Numbered from the stretch's first letter, positions 46,689 to 55,974 are shown. The stretch is DNA of 64,000 nucleotides from Paludisphaera rhizosphaerae (GCF_011065895.1 NZ_JAALCR010000018.1:62001-126000), one strand, 5' to 3'. Notes: generated by a model from the sequence alone, not told the origin. A program made the numbers and translations.

Positions 46689-48161
46689 ATGAATCCCCTC
46701 GAAGAATACGCCCTGTCCGAAACGCGTCGGCAGTTCTTCCGTCGGGGGGGCAACGCCGTGGGATGGGCGGCGTTGGCGGCGCTGCTGGGTCGGGAGGGCC
46801 GTGTGCTGGGGGGCGACGTCCTGGCAAAGCCCGCGGCGCACGTGCCGCCGATCCCGACGCACTTCGCGCCCAAGGCGAAGCGGGTCGTCTATCTGCACAT
46901 GGTGGGCGGGCCTTCGCAGATGGACCTCTTCGACTACAAGCCGAAGATGGACGCGATGTACGACAAGGACCTGCCCGAGTCCATCCGCAACGGCCAGCGT
47001 CTGACCACCATGACCAGCGGCCAGGCCCGGTTCCCGATCGCGCCGTCGAAGTACAAATTCCAGCAGCACGGCGAGAGCGGCATGTGGGTCAGCGAGATGC
47101 TCCCCTATACCGCGAAGATGGTCGACGACCTCTGCTTCATCCGGAGCATGCACACCGAGGCCATCAACCACGAGCCGGCCGTCTCCATGCTCCAGACCGG
47201 CAACCAGATCACCGGCCGCCCCTGCCTGGGCTCGTGGGTCAGCTACGGCCTGGGCTCGCTCAACGAGGACCTCCCCACGTTCGTCGTCCTCGTCGCCCGG
47301 CCGACGAATACGGAGCAGCTCCAGGCGATCTCCGCGCGGCTCTGGTCGTCGGGCTACCTGCCGGGCGAGCACGCCGGGGTCTCGTTCCGCAACGCGGGCG
47401 ACCCAATCCTTTACATCAACAACCCGCCGGGCGTCCCCAAGGAGGTCCGGCGCAACACGCTCGACGGCCTCCGGGCCCTCAACGAGATGAACCTCCGGCA
47501 GGTCGGCGATCCCGAGACCCGCACCCGGATCGAGCAGTACGAGTTGGCCTTCCGCATGCAGGCCAGTGTCCCCGAGCTGACCGATACCAGCGGCGAACCC
47601 GAATCAACCTATCAGCTCTACGGCGAGGACGCCCGCAAGCCCGGATCGTTCGCGAACTCGATCCTGCTGACGCGACGGCTGCTGGAACGCGGCGTCCGCT
47701 TCGTGCAGATCTACCACAACAACTGGGACCACCACGCCAACGTCGGCGGCCGGATGCCCTTCCAGTGTCGGGACGTCGACCAGCCCTGCCACGGCTTCAT
47801 CCAGGATTTGAAGCAGCGCGGGATGTTCGACGACACCCTGGTGATCTGGGGCGGCGAATTCGGCCGCACCATCTACAGCCAGGGGGGGCTCTCGCACGAC
47901 AACTACGGCCGCGACCATCACCCCCGATGCTTCACCATGTGGATGGCCGGGGGCGGCGCCAAGCCGGGAGCCGTGTACGGCGAGACCGACGAGTTCAGCT
48001 ACAACATCGTCAAGGACCCCGTCCACATCCACGACTTCCACGCCACCATCCTGCACCTGCTGGGCTACGACCATGAGCGGTTCACATACCGCTACCAGGG
48101 CCTCGACCAGAAGCTGACGGGCGTTGAGCCCGCCCACGTGATCAAGGCCCTGTTGGCCTGA
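46689..48161 (+). CDS. DUF1501 protein with Tat-like signal
   Basis: A 490-residue DUF1501 protein, longer than the copy at 26954. The N-terminus [20 protein letters not shown] has the twin-arginine pattern RRQFF. Family landmarks: [52 protein letters not shown], quoted as [19 protein letters not shown] and the late [19 protein letters not shown], quoted as [10 protein letters not shown]. The fold is alkaline-phosphatase-like, exported folded. No PSD1 gene lies beside it here. CGGAG precedes the ATG. Confidence 0.9.
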   Translation: MNPLEEYALSETRRQFFRRGGNAVGWAALAALLGREGRVLGGDVLAKPAAHVPPIPTHFAPKAKRVVYLHMVGGPSQMDLFDYKPKMDAMYDKDLPESIRNGQRLTTMTSGQARFPIAPSKYKFQQHGESGMWVSEMLPYTAKMVDDLCFIRSMHTEAINHEPAVSMLQTGNQITGRPCLGSWVSYGLGSLNEDLPTFVVLVARPTNTEQLQAISARLWSSGYLPGEHAGVSFRNAGDPILYINNPPGVPKEVRRNTLDGLRALNEMNLRQVGDPETRTRIEQYELAFRMQASVPELTDTSGEPESTYQLYGEDARKPGSFANSILLTRRLLERGVRFVQIYHNNWDHHANVGGRMPFQCRDVDQPCHGFIQDLKQRGMFDDTLVIWGGEFGRTIYSQGGLSHDNYGRDHHPRCFTMWMAGGGAKPGAVYGETDEFSYNIVKDPVHIHDFHATILHLLGYDHERFTYRYQGLDQKLTGVEPAHVIKALLA

Positions 48162-48230
48162 TTCAGCCCGTGCTCGACACGGCCCTCCGATCGCCGCGTC
48201 GAGAGCGCCCATCCTTGAGGCAACAGCCGC

Positions 48231-49310
48231 TTACTTCGCCTGCGCGGCCGCCGGCGTCTTGGCTCGGGCGAGGTAGTCGGGCAGCAGCGTTTCCAGATCC
48301 TTGCGGGCGTCGAGGCTGGCGAGCCGGCCGTCGGCGTCGATCAGGAGGAGGCGGGGGATGGAGTCGATCCCCAGGCCGGTGACGAGCGAGGCGTCGAAGC
48401 CGTCGCCCGGGCAGTACTGGGGCCAGGAGATCTCGTTCTTGGCGACGAAGGTCTTGACCTTCTCGCGGCCCTCCGCGCCCTCGTCCAGGCTGACGCCGAG
48501 GAACTCGACGCCCTTGTCCTTGAACTCGGCGTAGAGCTTCTTCATGCGGGGCATCTCGGCGACGCAGGGGCCGCACCAGGTCGCCCAGAAGTCAACCACG
48601 ACAACCTTCCCCTTGAGCCCGGCGATCGAGACCGGCTTGCCGGAGACGACGTCGTCGAAACCCAGCTCGAACGGCTTGCCGACGCGGTCCAGCGCGGCGA
48701 TCGAGGCGACGGCCGCCTTGGCGGAGGGGTGGTCGGGATAGTCGGCGATCAGGCGATCGAGAAGTTTGCGCTTCACGGCCGGGTCGCCGGTCGTTGAGGC
48801 GAAGCCGTTGAGGAGATTGGCGCCCATCCGGTCCCTGGGGAAGTCGGCGAGGAACCGCTCGACCTCGGGGAGAGCCGCCTCGGGATCTTCGCGGTGGGAC
48901 GTGACGGTCGCGATCGCCCGCATCATCCGGGCGTTCTTGACGAAGCCCGGGGCCTTCTGATTCTCCAGGGCCCGGTCGATCTCGGCGACGGTCGCCGCCG
49001 CGGTCGCGGGCGCCATCATCGTGTTCGTCCAACGGCCGACGAGCATCTCAGGGAGCCGTTCGTTCTTCGGGTCGGCGTTGAGCAGCTCCAGAGCGAGCTC
49101 GCCCTTGCAGAGAGCGGCCTTGCCGTAGGCCTCGCGAAAGGCGCGAATCTCTTCGGGCGTCTTGACCTTCTGGTCGGGATCGCTGGCGGGGAAAACGACG
49201 GCGTCGTAATCGGCGAGGATCGCGGCGGACTTCCGCACGGGTTTTGGGTCGTCGGCGAGAGCAGCCGTCGCGAGCGATGCGGCGGCGATCCAGGCGAGGG
49301 CGGCTTTCAT
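48231..49310 (-). CDS. TlpA/ResA-like thioredoxin-fold protein
   Basis: A 359-residue exported protein. Signal ALAWIAAASLATAALA. Residues about 35-215 are helical, TPR-like. The thioredoxin domain follows at about 220-345: VVVVDFWATWCGPCVAEMPR, quoted as FWATWCGPC with the redox Cys pair, then FLGVSLDE, and cis-Pro in SIPRLLLID. It should act in the periplasm in thiol reduction, for example in cytochrome c maturation, which fits an organism rich in secreted haem proteins. Start ATG 49310 is preferred over 49334 because it gives a standard signal peptide. Confidence 0.88.
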   Translation of the reverse strand: MKAALAWIAAASLATAALADDPKPVRKSAAILADYDAVVFPASDPDQKVKTPEEIRAFREAYGKAALCKGELALELLNADPKNERLPEMLVGRWTNTMMAPATAAATVAEIDRALENQKAPGFVKNARMMRAIATVTSHREDPEAALPEVERFLADFPRDRMGANLLNGFASTTGDPAVKRKLLDRLIADYPDHPSAKAAVASIAALDRVGKPFELGFDDVVSGKPVSIAGLKGKVVVVDFWATWCGPCVAEMPRMKKLYAEFKDKGVEFLGVSLDEGAEGREKVKTFVAKNEISWPQYCPGDGFDASLVTGLGIDSIPRLLLIDADGRLASLDARKDLETLLPDYLARAKTPAAAQAK

Positions 49311-49376
49311 CGGGGAGCGGCTCCGTGAGTGCATCTCAACCTTTACATACAGTGGCGACTACAAGGTTTTGAAGTT

Positions 49377-49682
49377 CCCTCTCCCGCCGGGAGAGGGCAG
49401 CCGCGCAGCGGCGGGTGAGGGTCGTGGTAGTTCGGAGGGCAGGTCGGATGAAATCCGGAACCATAACGGCCTTCCCCCCTTGAGGGGGAAGGTGCCCCGA
49501 AGGGGCGGATGAGGGGTGGAGATCCAGAAGCCTTCGAACTCGGTGCCTCGCTTCAAGCCGACGCCGGTCGTCCCCCTCATCTGACCGCTTCGCGGTCTGT
49601 CTTCCCCCTCCGGGGGGGAAGACGTCCTCGCCTCCAGTCCTATGCTTGCAAGTCCGACGACCCTCTCCCGGCGGGAGAAGGG
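49377..49682. repeat. Family A repeat element, nested inverted arms
   Basis: The outer arms are CCCTCTCCCG-C-CGGGAGAGGG (49377-49397) and a shorter inverted partner ending at 49682. The inner arms are AACGGCCTTCCCCCC..GGGGGAAGGTG (near 49466-49493) and CCCCCTCATCTGACC..GGGGAAGAC (49570-49622). The order matches the element at 46066-46622, but this copy has neither the 220-bp insert nor the family B palindromes. Confidence 0.8.
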
Positions 49683-49712
49683 ACGATGGCGGCGGCTGGT
49701 TGCTGATCGGGC

Positions 49713-50765
49713 TCAGTAGGCGTCCGACGAAACCACTTCGCCGCCGTTGCGGGTGGAGAGCTTCTGCCAGACGCCCATGTAGGCGCCGTTCTGGAGGGTG
49801 AATCCGTAGTCGCCGGGGCCAACAGAGGAGTACATCTCGGCGTTGGCGCCGACGGGGAGGCCGGTGGTCGGCGTGGGGATCGTCCAGGAGTCGATCGAGT
49901 CCTTGATGAAGTGGACCGAGCCGTCAGCGTAGGCCGCGTTGACGCCGCCGGAGTGGAAGCTCATCGCGACGTTGATCAGGTAGTAGCTGGGGATGTTCTT
50001 GTACTTCTTCAGGCCGTTGGGCGGGAAGCGGGTCTCGAAGACGCTGGAACCCGGGTCGCCGTCGTTCCACCAGTGGTAGCCCTTGCTGGTGGAAGGATTG
50101 AAGAAGCCGTGGCCGTTCTCAGAGAAGGCCAGGGTGTTGCTGGTGCCGTCGGTGATCGAGGCGATCGTCACCGGGCCCTGGTCGACGATCACGCCCTTCT
50201 GGTAGGCCGGCAGCGCGGGGTCCGCGCCGACGCCGCCGACGACCTTGAAGCCGTTGGCGTTCCAGGGGCCGCCGCAGCCGAAGTAGTGGGTCAGGCCCTG
50301 GTTCAGCGTGAGGGTGGCCGGCAGGTAGTAGTAGTCGCCCGTCAGCTGGACCGGCGTCGAGGAGGTGGGATCGCTCGGGCAGAGGAGCATCGAAAGGCTG
50401 ACCGACGTGATCGTCGTGTTGCCGGCGTCGATGTAGCTGTACATGAAGTTCGCCGAGTTGTAGATCGCGCTCTGCTCCAGGAACGGAGCCATCCGCACGA
50501 ACTCCGAGAAGCCGAACTGGGACTTGCCGTTGAAGTTGTAGATGTTCGCCGGCGGGTAAGAGCCGTTGCTGCTCTCATAGTTCGCGGCGGCCAGGCCGAT
50601 CTGCTTCAGGTTGTTGACGCACTGGGCCCGGCGTGCGGCCTCGCGGGCGCTCTGCACGGCGGGAAGCAAGAGGGCGATGAGGACGGCGATGATCGCGATG
50701 ACCACCAGCAGCTCGATCAAAGTAAAGCCGCGGCGGCGAGGCTTCAGGGGTTGCGTTCGAGACAT
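49713..50765 (-). CDS. DUF1559 pseudopilin-like protein
   Basis: A 350-residue protein from ATG 50765 (leader [13 protein letters not shown]) with AGGAG 8 nt upstream. Standard [20 protein letters not shown] helix with [20 protein letters not shown]. Middle [21 protein letters not shown]-terminal signature [18 protein letters not shown], ending [10 protein letters not shown]. There is an extra segment between the DGSV motif and the end (about 45 residues) compared with other copies. It is the last gene of a minus-strand run headed by an ECF sigma factor (51392-52009), which may control it. Confidence 0.92.
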   Translation of the reverse strand: MSRTQPLKPRRRGFTLIELLVVIAIIAVLIALLLPAVQSAREAARRAQCVNNLKQIGLAAANYESSNGSYPPANIYNFNGKSQFGFSEFVRMAPFLEQSAIYNSANFMYSYIDAGNTTITSVSLSMLLCPSDPTSSTPVQLTGDYYYLPATLTLNQGLTHYFGCGGPWNANGFKVVGGVGADPALPAYQKGVIVDQGPVTIASITDGTSNTLAFSENGHGFFNPSTSKGYHWWNDGDPGSSVFETRFPPNGLKKYKNIPSYYLINVAMSFHSGGVNAAYADGSVHFIKDSIDSWTIPTPTTGLPVGANAEMYSSVGPGDYGFTLQNGAYMGVWQKLSTRNGGEVVSSDAY

Positions 50766-50875
50766 GGGGGGACTCCTGCGGGGACGAAACGGAAGAATGA
50801 CGAGGTGACGGACGGCCCTGGAGAGAGGAGGGAGGAGGGGCCGGTTGGTTGCGGTCTGGGTCGGCTGGCTCTGGC

Positions 50876-51088
50876 TCAATGGGTCTGGGCGGCCTTCGCG
50901 GCCTTGGCCTTCGCCTTGACGTCGGCGGCGGCCTGCTTGGCGTCGAACTGGCCGGCGGGTTTGCGTTCGGGGAGGTCGATCGTTCCGGCCATGCGGGACG
51001 TCTCGTCGCCGCAGCCGGCGAGGACGACGGCCAGGGCGAGCCCAAGGGCGGCGAGGCGACGTTGCTTTCGGGGCCGTTCAGAGGTCAT
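50876..51088 (-). CDS. Small lipoprotein, 70 aa
   Basis: ATG 51088 has AAGGAG about 12 nt upstream. Signal [13 protein letters not shown] with a canonical LAGC lipobox. The mature part is only about 45 residues: a short linker and a Lys/Ala-rich helix ([19 protein letters not shown]). It lies between the kinase-remnant gene and a DUF1559 gene, all on the same strand. It may anchor or coat the pseudopilin; function not known. The Lys/Ala helix resembles Braun-type or histone-like tails but no family is claimed. Confidence 0.78.
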   Translation of the reverse strand: MTSERPRKQRRLAALGLALAVVLAGCGDETSRMAGTIDLPERKPAGQFDAKQAAADVKAKAKAAKAAQTH

Positions 51089-51137
51089 GACGACGGGTCC
51101 ACTCCTTTTGCTGGGCGACACGTAGGACTCGGTTCGA

Positions 51138-51395
51138 TCAGAGCCCGGAGGTCGTCCGGGGGTCGGGGTCGATGAGGCGTCGGCGGTTGAGTTTGGGATC
51201 GACGGCGCGGGTCAGTTCGGCGAGCCGCCGCAGGGTCGGAAGCATGGCGCGAAGGGCGCCGGCCTGGGCCGGGTGCCGCTCCAGGATGGCGTCGACGGCG
51301 AGCGTCTCCCCCTCCTGAAGCCTGGCGGTGATCTGTTCGGCCAGGACGGCCAGGGCGGCGTCCAGGGCCTCGTCGGAAAGGGGAGGTTCGTTCAC
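51138..51395 (-). CDS. Truncated Ser/Thr kinase N-terminal module, kinase domain missing
   Basis: An 85-residue protein from GTG 51395, overlapping the sigma-factor stop by 4 nt (GTGA). The sequence AVLAEQITARLQEGETLAVD, then AILERHPAQAGALRAMLPTL with RRLAELTRA, matches the N-terminal segment that precedes the catalytic domain in planctomycete kinases encoded next to ECF sigma factors. Here it ends after PDPRTTSGL with no kinase domain, and the next gene begins 49 bp on. Either the kinase was lost or the module works alone, for example as a sigma-binding piece. The relation to kinases is from recalled family pattern. Confidence 0.65.
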   Translation of the reverse strand: MNEPPLSDEALDAALAVLAEQITARLQEGETLAVDAILERHPAQAGALRAMLPTLRRLAELTRAVDPKLNRRRLIDPDPRTTSGL

Positions 51396-52009
51396 GCGTC
51401 GAGCCCCTCCAGCCGGGCTCGGAGTTTGACCAGGGCGCGGTAGAGGCGGACCTCGGCCGCGCCCGGCGTACAACCCAGGGCCTCGGCGATCTGGGCCGCG
51501 CCGAGTTGTTCGATGTGGCGCATCACGAGAATCTCACGGTCCTTGGTCGGCATGCCGTCGAGCGCGGCCATGACTCGCTCGATCCGCTCCTGGCGGGCCA
51601 ATCGCCCGCTGGGGCTGGTGTCGTCGGCGGCCAGGCGGCGGCTTAGGGCCGACCGCGAATCGTCCCACGACTCCGGCGCGGCCTCGCGGCGGACGCTTCG
51701 CGCCTGCGCCGTGATGTGCCGTCGGTGGGCGTCGACGACTCGGTCGGAAGTCAGCTGCCGCAGCCATCCCAGGAACGGCAAGGGGCGGTCGCGGAGGAAG
51801 TCGTCCAGCCGCGTCGAGGCTTCCGCCAGCGCGTCCTGGACGACGTCCGAGGGGTCGATTCGCGAGGCCAGCCGACGATCCAGCCGGGCCCGGACCATCC
51901 GCCGCAGATCGTCGCGGTGCCGCTCCAGCAGCTCCCGACGCGCGGCGTCGTCCCCAGCCAGGCTCCGTTCGATCAGCGCTTCCACGGCGGCGGCCCCCTC
52001 AATGGTCAT
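51392..52009 (-). CDS. ECF-type sigma factor
   Basis: A 205-residue sigma factor; GGGAGAAGG precedes the ATG. Region 2: RRMVRARLDRRLASRIDPSD, then DVVQDALAEASTRLDDFL and LGWLRQLTSDRVVDAHRRH, quoted as FLGWLRQLTSDRVVDAH. Region 4: LDGMPTKDREILVMRHIEQL followed by GAAQIAEALGCTPGAAEVRLYRALVKL, quoted as AQIAEALGCTPGAAEVRLYR. This is the planctomycete type normally followed by a Ser/Thr kinase gene. Here the following gene retains only the kinase's N-terminal module. It heads a run that includes a lipoprotein and a DUF1559 gene. Confidence 0.92.
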   Translation of the reverse strand: MTIEGAAAVEALIERSLAGDDAARRELLERHRDDLRRMVRARLDRRLASRIDPSDVVQDALAEASTRLDDFLRDRPLPFLGWLRQLTSDRVVDAHRRHITAQARSVRREAAPESWDDSRSALSRRLAADDTSPSGRLARQERIERVMAALDGMPTKDREILVMRHIEQLGAAQIAEALGCTPGAAEVRLYRALVKLRARLEGLDA

Positions 52010-52145
52010 CGCCTTCTCCCTCTATCGCTTACCCCGCAGAGCGTCGCGATTCCTTACACGATTCTTCGGAGAATCTTCCGGATCGTCGAGGGGGGAAGAT
52101 TTGCAGGGAGTCATGCACTTCCCAAAAACCGTGGCGCAGCGAGCC

Positions 52146-52181
52146 GAGCCCCCTGGCCACGCGAGCATGGCCAGGGGGCTC
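52146..52181 (-). repeat. Family B-related hairpin with 14-bp stem
   Basis: GAGCCCCCTGGCCA (52146-52159) pairs perfectly with TGGCCAGGGGGCTC (52168-52181) around an 8-nt loop. The inner TGGCCACGCGAGCATGGCCA resembles the family B core. It lies 45 bp past the stop of the 346-residue gene on the minus strand and may terminate it before the sigma-factor gene. Confidence 0.75.
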
Positions 52182-52225
52182 GTCCAGGTATCCGTTATCC
52201 GTCCGAGGATGCGGCCTCACTGGTT

Positions 52226-53266
52226 CTATTTGTCCGAATCCGCCTTGCCGTCCGCCCGAGCCGTCAGCCCGTGGAGCAGATCCACGGCCTTTTGGAGGTG
52301 CGAACCCGCCTCGTCGAGAGCATCGCGGGCCCTGGGGTTCCGGTTCATTACGCCGTAGCCCTTATTCATGGCGACCGCTTCGTCGAGTAGCTTCGAGGCG
52401 TCCTCACCCTGATCGAGCTTGCCGATGGCATTCTCGATGAGCTTGATGGTGTCGTTGCGCCGCTTGTCTCGTTCCTCGAACTGATCGGCCCCCTTCCTGA
52501 ACGGCACGGTCTTCAGGGCGTCGCGCGCCGATTTCAGTTGGGCGATGGCCTCGTCGATCTCCCTGGGCCGTCGACCGGGGGACTCCGTCAGCGCGTTCGC
52601 CTTCCTGGGCTTCGCGATCTTGAGCACGGCGGCCAGTTTGAGGAAGCCGTCCGAGGGCGTCAGCTTCGCGTCGCCGAGGGCGGTTCGGACGTCGGGATCG
52701 GCGGCGAGCGTCTCGTACTCGCGCACGACTTCCCGGACGCGCTCGGCCAGCGCCGACCGTTTCGACTCCGCTGCCTGGCAGGCCTCCTCGGCCAGCTTCG
52801 CGAGCCGCGCTTCTGCTTTCGGCTGGGCCTTCGTTTTCGCCTGGCCTTGCATCGCTCGCTCTCTCTGCGCGGCTTTGATGTCGGCCTTGCCGGCGCGAAA
52901 GGCGGTCTGTTCTTCGAGCGTCTTGCCGTCCCGCTTGGCAAGCTTCATCTCGCCGACGAACGCGCGATCGAACGCGATGCGTTGGTGAAAGTTGATGATC
53001 GACTGGTTCGTCGCGGCCACCGCGCCCGCCCGTTCGATGGCCTCGGCGGCCGCGTCCATCGCGGCCAGCGTCTCCTCATAGCGCCCGTAGACGTCGGCCT
53101 CCGACGCCAGCCGATACGTCCCTTTGACCTTGTCGACCCCCTTGCTCTTGAGCAACTCGGCCTGGGGGTCAGGCCCTTCGAAGTCGGCGGCCGAATTGGC
53201 TCCGCTGATCGCGACGAGACCACAGACGACGACCGCGAGCGACGATTTAACAGCGGTTGTAGTCAT
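52226..53266 (-). CDS. Secreted alpha-helical protein, unknown function
   Basis: A 346-residue exported protein: signal SSLAVVVCGLVAISGANSAA, then almost entirely charged amphipathic helices rich in Ala, Lys, Glu and Arg (AKLAEEACQAAESKRSALAE, REIDEAIAQLKSARDALKT, HLQKAVDLLHGL). It probably forms coiled coils in the periplasm or at the surface. No family is recognised. AGGTGGG precedes the ATG. It stands alone; a 14-bp-stem hairpin follows the stop. Confidence 0.72.
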   Translation of the reverse strand: MTTTAVKSSLAVVVCGLVAISGANSAADFEGPDPQAELLKSKGVDKVKGTYRLASEADVYGRYEETLAAMDAAAEAIERAGAVAATNQSIINFHQRIAFDRAFVGEMKLAKRDGKTLEEQTAFRAGKADIKAAQRERAMQGQAKTKAQPKAEARLAKLAEEACQAAESKRSALAERVREVVREYETLAADPDVRTALGDAKLTPSDGFLKLAAVLKIAKPRKANALTESPGRRPREIDEAIAQLKSARDALKTVPFRKGADQFEERDKRRNDTIKLIENAIGKLDQGEDASKLLDEAVAMNKGYGVMNRNPRARDALDEAGSHLQKAVDLLHGLTARADGKADSDK

Positions 53267-53399
53267 TATTGGATCCCACCTATGTCTTGTGACGAGCGAC
53301 CCGTACGCCCCCGATTAAATCAACGCCCTCGCCCTCCGCCTACCGAATTCCCACAAACGCGTCGATTTCGATCGCGCGCCGCGGCCCGGTTCGACCAGT

Positions 53400-53558
53400 C
53401 GCGATCGGCGCGGGATCGGGCTTCGGGGCGCTCACCGAAAAGGGGGGGGTCAGAAGCGCCCCATCGCCCCGCGCTCACGCTCGTCGGCAAAGCGATCGGC
53501 GACGGTCGCGCTCATGCGGCGTCGATCGATGGCCCCGCATGGCGAGGCATGCCGCCCG
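53400..53558. other. Degenerate family B relic in spacer
   Basis: This part of the spacer contains GCGATCGGCGACGGTCGCGC and one more T (53492-53512), identical to the spacer of the family B pair at 46455-46475. Next to it lies GCATGGCGAGGCATGCCGCCC (about 53526), a decayed version of the palindrome. No gene is supported. Confidence 0.5.
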
Positions 53559-54992
53559 TCACTTCTCGGCTTCAGCCTTTTTCGGCCTGGGGATGTGCTG
53601 GGGCTTGGCGGGGTCGTAGTTCGGATTCGGCGTCGGCATCTGGGCCCCGCCCTCTTCACGCCAGGCCTGAAGGCGATCCCGCAGGCGGCGGGCGACGTCC
53701 GGCTTCTCAGCGGCGAGGTCGTGCTGTTCGCCGGGGTCGTCGCAGAGGTTGTAGAGTTCGAGCCGGCCGTCGTCGAGTTGCTCGATCAGCTTGAGGTCCC
53801 CCTCGCGCACGGCGCTGTAGGGCATGGTCCCGCCCTGCTGGTAGTGCTGGTGGTGGGGATAGTGCCAGAACAGAGCGTCGCGTTTCAGGTCGCCCGTCCT
53901 GCGAAGCAAGGGGACCAGACTGACGCCGTCGGGGCGATGCTCTGGCGCGTCCTTGAGCCCGGTCGCCTGCAGGAGGGTCGGATAGAGATCGGCTGTGATG
54001 ACAGGCGCATCGCAGACGCCGCCCGGCTTCGTGACGCCGGGCCAGGAGATGATCAAGGGGACGCGGACTCCCCCCTCGTAACACGAGCCCTTGCCGGCGC
54101 GGAGGGGTTTGTTCGAGGTGGTCGGGACGCGTCCGCCGTTGTCCGAGGCCACGACCACGATCGTCCGATCGGCGATCCCAAGATCGGCGAGGGTTTTGCG
54201 GACGCGCCCCACGGTTTCGTCCACGCTCTCTACCATGGCCGCGTACGCGGGGTTGTGGTGCTCGAGCCCGGGACGCAGCTTCTTGTTGTATTTCTCGACG
54301 AGGTCCGCGCGGCCCTGGATCGGCGTGTGGACTCCGTAGTGCGGGAAATAGAGGAAGAACGGCCGGTCCTTGTGGTCTTGCAGGTATCGGACGGCCTCGT
54401 CGCCCAGGCGGTCGGTGAGGTAGTCGCCCGGCTTCCCTTCGGAGAGGGTGTCGATTTTCCACGGGGCGAAGTAGCCGACGGGAGGCTGGGGAAGGTGCGT
54501 GCCGCCGATGTTGCCGTCGAAACCGTGCTTCTCCGGGTAGTATTCCGGCCCGCCGAGGTGCCACTTGCCGAGGCTGACCGTCGCATAGCCGTTCGATCGG
54601 AAGACGTCGGCGAGGGTCGTCTCCTCAAGGGGGAGGTACTTGGTCCAGTCAGGCACGAGCATCTTCGGGTTGGCCGGCATCTGGCCGGGGATCCAGTCGG
54701 TGACGTGCAGCCGCGCCGGGTACTTGCCGGTCAGAAGGCTCGCGCGGGTGGGCGAGCAGACCGTGCAGGATGAGTAGGCCTGGGTGAACTTCACGCCGTC
54801 GCGCGCCAGTTTGTCGATGTTGGGCGTCTCGTGGAGGTCGCTGCCGTAGCAGGCGAAGTCCGTCCAGCCCAGGTCGTCCACCAGGATGAGCACGACGTTC
54901 AGCCGGTCCGGCTGCTGCTGAGCGGGCGCGGATGAAACCATGCCAAGCCACGCCGCCACAGCGGCGAGAACGATGACGCGCCGACCCTTCAT
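53559..54992 (-). CDS. Secreted arylsulfatase-type sulfatase
   Basis: A 477-residue type I sulfatase. Signal RRVIVLAAVAAWLGMVSSAPA from ATG 54992. Metal-site strand LNVVLILVDDLGWTDF; formylglycine motif CSPTR in TVCSPTRASLLTG; substrate-side motifs LGKWHLGG, FPHYGVHTPI and ASDNGG. It differs enough from the 40184 copy (about one-third shared by eye) to suggest another substrate. The C-terminal 45 residues are Pro/Lys-rich and would be flexible. Upstream on the same strand lie a DUF6868 gene and a CPCC gene, probably unrelated in function. Confidence 0.92.
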   Translation of the reverse strand: MKGRRVIVLAAVAAWLGMVSSAPAQQQPDRLNVVLILVDDLGWTDFACYGSDLHETPNIDKLARDGVKFTQAYSSCTVCSPTRASLLTGKYPARLHVTDWIPGQMPANPKMLVPDWTKYLPLEETTLADVFRSNGYATVSLGKWHLGGPEYYPEKHGFDGNIGGTHLPQPPVGYFAPWKIDTLSEGKPGDYLTDRLGDEAVRYLQDHKDRPFFLYFPHYGVHTPIQGRADLVEKYNKKLRPGLEHHNPAYAAMVESVDETVGRVRKTLADLGIADRTIVVVASDNGGRVPTTSNKPLRAGKGSCYEGGVRVPLIISWPGVTKPGGVCDAPVITADLYPTLLQATGLKDAPEHRPDGVSLVPLLRRTGDLKRDALFWHYPHHQHYQQGGTMPYSAVREGDLKLIEQLDDGRLELYNLCDDPGEQHDLAAEKPDVARRLRDRLQAWREEGGAQMPTPNPNYDPAKPQHIPRPKKAEAEK

Positions 54993-55130
54993 GACTGGCC
55001 TCTGCTTGGGAAATCTCTCGTTGGCTGTCAGCTTCGTCACGGCGTCCTTGATGGCGATCGCGACGTGTTCCATCGACCTTGCGCCCTCGTTCTACGCAAC
55101 CTGACTAACGACGCTCCGCATCCAAACCCC

Positions 55131-55382
55131 TCAGCCGCCCTTTCGCATCAGCCAGAGCGCGATCAGCGGGGCCAGGTTGAAGAGTAGAATACCGATCTTG
55201 TAAGCAAGCATCCCGACATAGTGGATCAGGTCGAAGGTCTCGTCCGAGAATCGGAACCACAGGCCGTGCAGCCGATGAATCACATCGCGGGCGAAGGCGA
55301 ACGCGAAGAACCAGGCGAGCAAGAGAGTGTAGTTGACCGCCAACGACCACAGGAGGAAGCGACACAGGAATTCAGTGTCCAC
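55131..55382 (-). CDS. DUF6868-type small membrane protein
   Basis: An 83-residue protein from GTG 55382, chosen for AGAGGAGAT 7 nt upstream; the longer frame upstream is Arg-rich non-coding. Three helices: LCRFLLWSLAVNYTLLLAWF, an amphipathic middle with DVIHRLHGLWFRFSDETFD, and IGILLFNLAPLIALWLM. This matches the DUF6868 pattern seen in many marine and soil bacteria. Function unknown. Confidence 0.8.
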   Translation of the reverse strand: MDTEFLCRFLLWSLAVNYTLLLAWFFAFAFARDVIHRLHGLWFRFSDETFDLIHYVGMLAYKIGILLFNLAPLIALWLMRKGG

Positions 55383-55515
55383 GGTGATCTCCTCTCGCGC
55401 AGCGGATTGGACGACGGCTTGACTCTTCGTTTCAGCTCCAGGTTTGTCGCGGCTGCTCCACCGTTCACGCTCTCCGTTGGCCCGCGATCGGCGAAGGCCG
55501 CGCGATCGCACGCCA

Positions 55516-55866
55516 TCAAGCGTCGGGTTGCTCGGCGGGTAGGGCCGGCCTGACGTGTGGGATCGAATGCTCGTCGCAGGCCGAGAATTTCTGATAGTTC
55601 GCCCGGGCCTGGGTGAGGCTCAACGCTCCATTCGGTCCGCCCCGGACGACGTCGGCGTCGTAATCGTCCTGGCCGTCGTCCTCCCAGAAACAGACGGGGC
55701 AGATGTCGAAGCCGCCGCGTTCCGTGAGCGTCTTGCAGAAGCAGCAAGGACAACGGACGGGCAATTGAGGCGGCTGAGCGTCCATCCGCGAAACGTACTC
55801 AAGGAACCAGGCGATCCCGGCTTCCCTTGAGCTGAGAGCATCGTCGTCGTCCGGTCGCGGCTCCAT
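55516..55866 (-). CDS. Cysteine-rich CPCC-family protein
   Basis: A 116-residue protein with the CPCC signature: CPCCFCKTL followed by GGFDICPVCFWEDDGQDDYD, the standard zinc-binding CPCC-x(12-16)-CPVCFWEDD pattern. The tail NGALSLTQARANYQKFSACD is also family-typical. ATG 55866 (MEPRPDDDD) is chosen over one 63 nt upstream that has no ribosome site. The family is often found near toxin-immunity genes and is thought to be an immunity or regulatory zinc protein; a barstar-like gene lies upstream here. Confidence 0.88.
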   Translation of the reverse strand: MEPRPDDDDALSSREAGIAWFLEYVSRMDAQPPQLPVRCPCCFCKTLTERGGFDICPVCFWEDDGQDDYDADVVRGGPNGALSLTQARANYQKFSACDEHSIPHVRPALPAEQPDA

Positions 55867-55974
55867 CGGTGGGAACTCCGGGGCTGGATCGTCCTGCGCT
55901 CGACTGGTCGCGTCGCCCACACGATTCATGGGCTTGCAACCGGCGACGCTCCCGCGATCATCCCACGCCGATCC

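Noticed and set aside
51138-51473. Longer 111-codon version of the kinase-remnant gene
   Set aside because: The extra 26 residues overlap the sigma-factor gene in another frame. The GTG at 51395 gives the standard 4-nt GTGA coupling.
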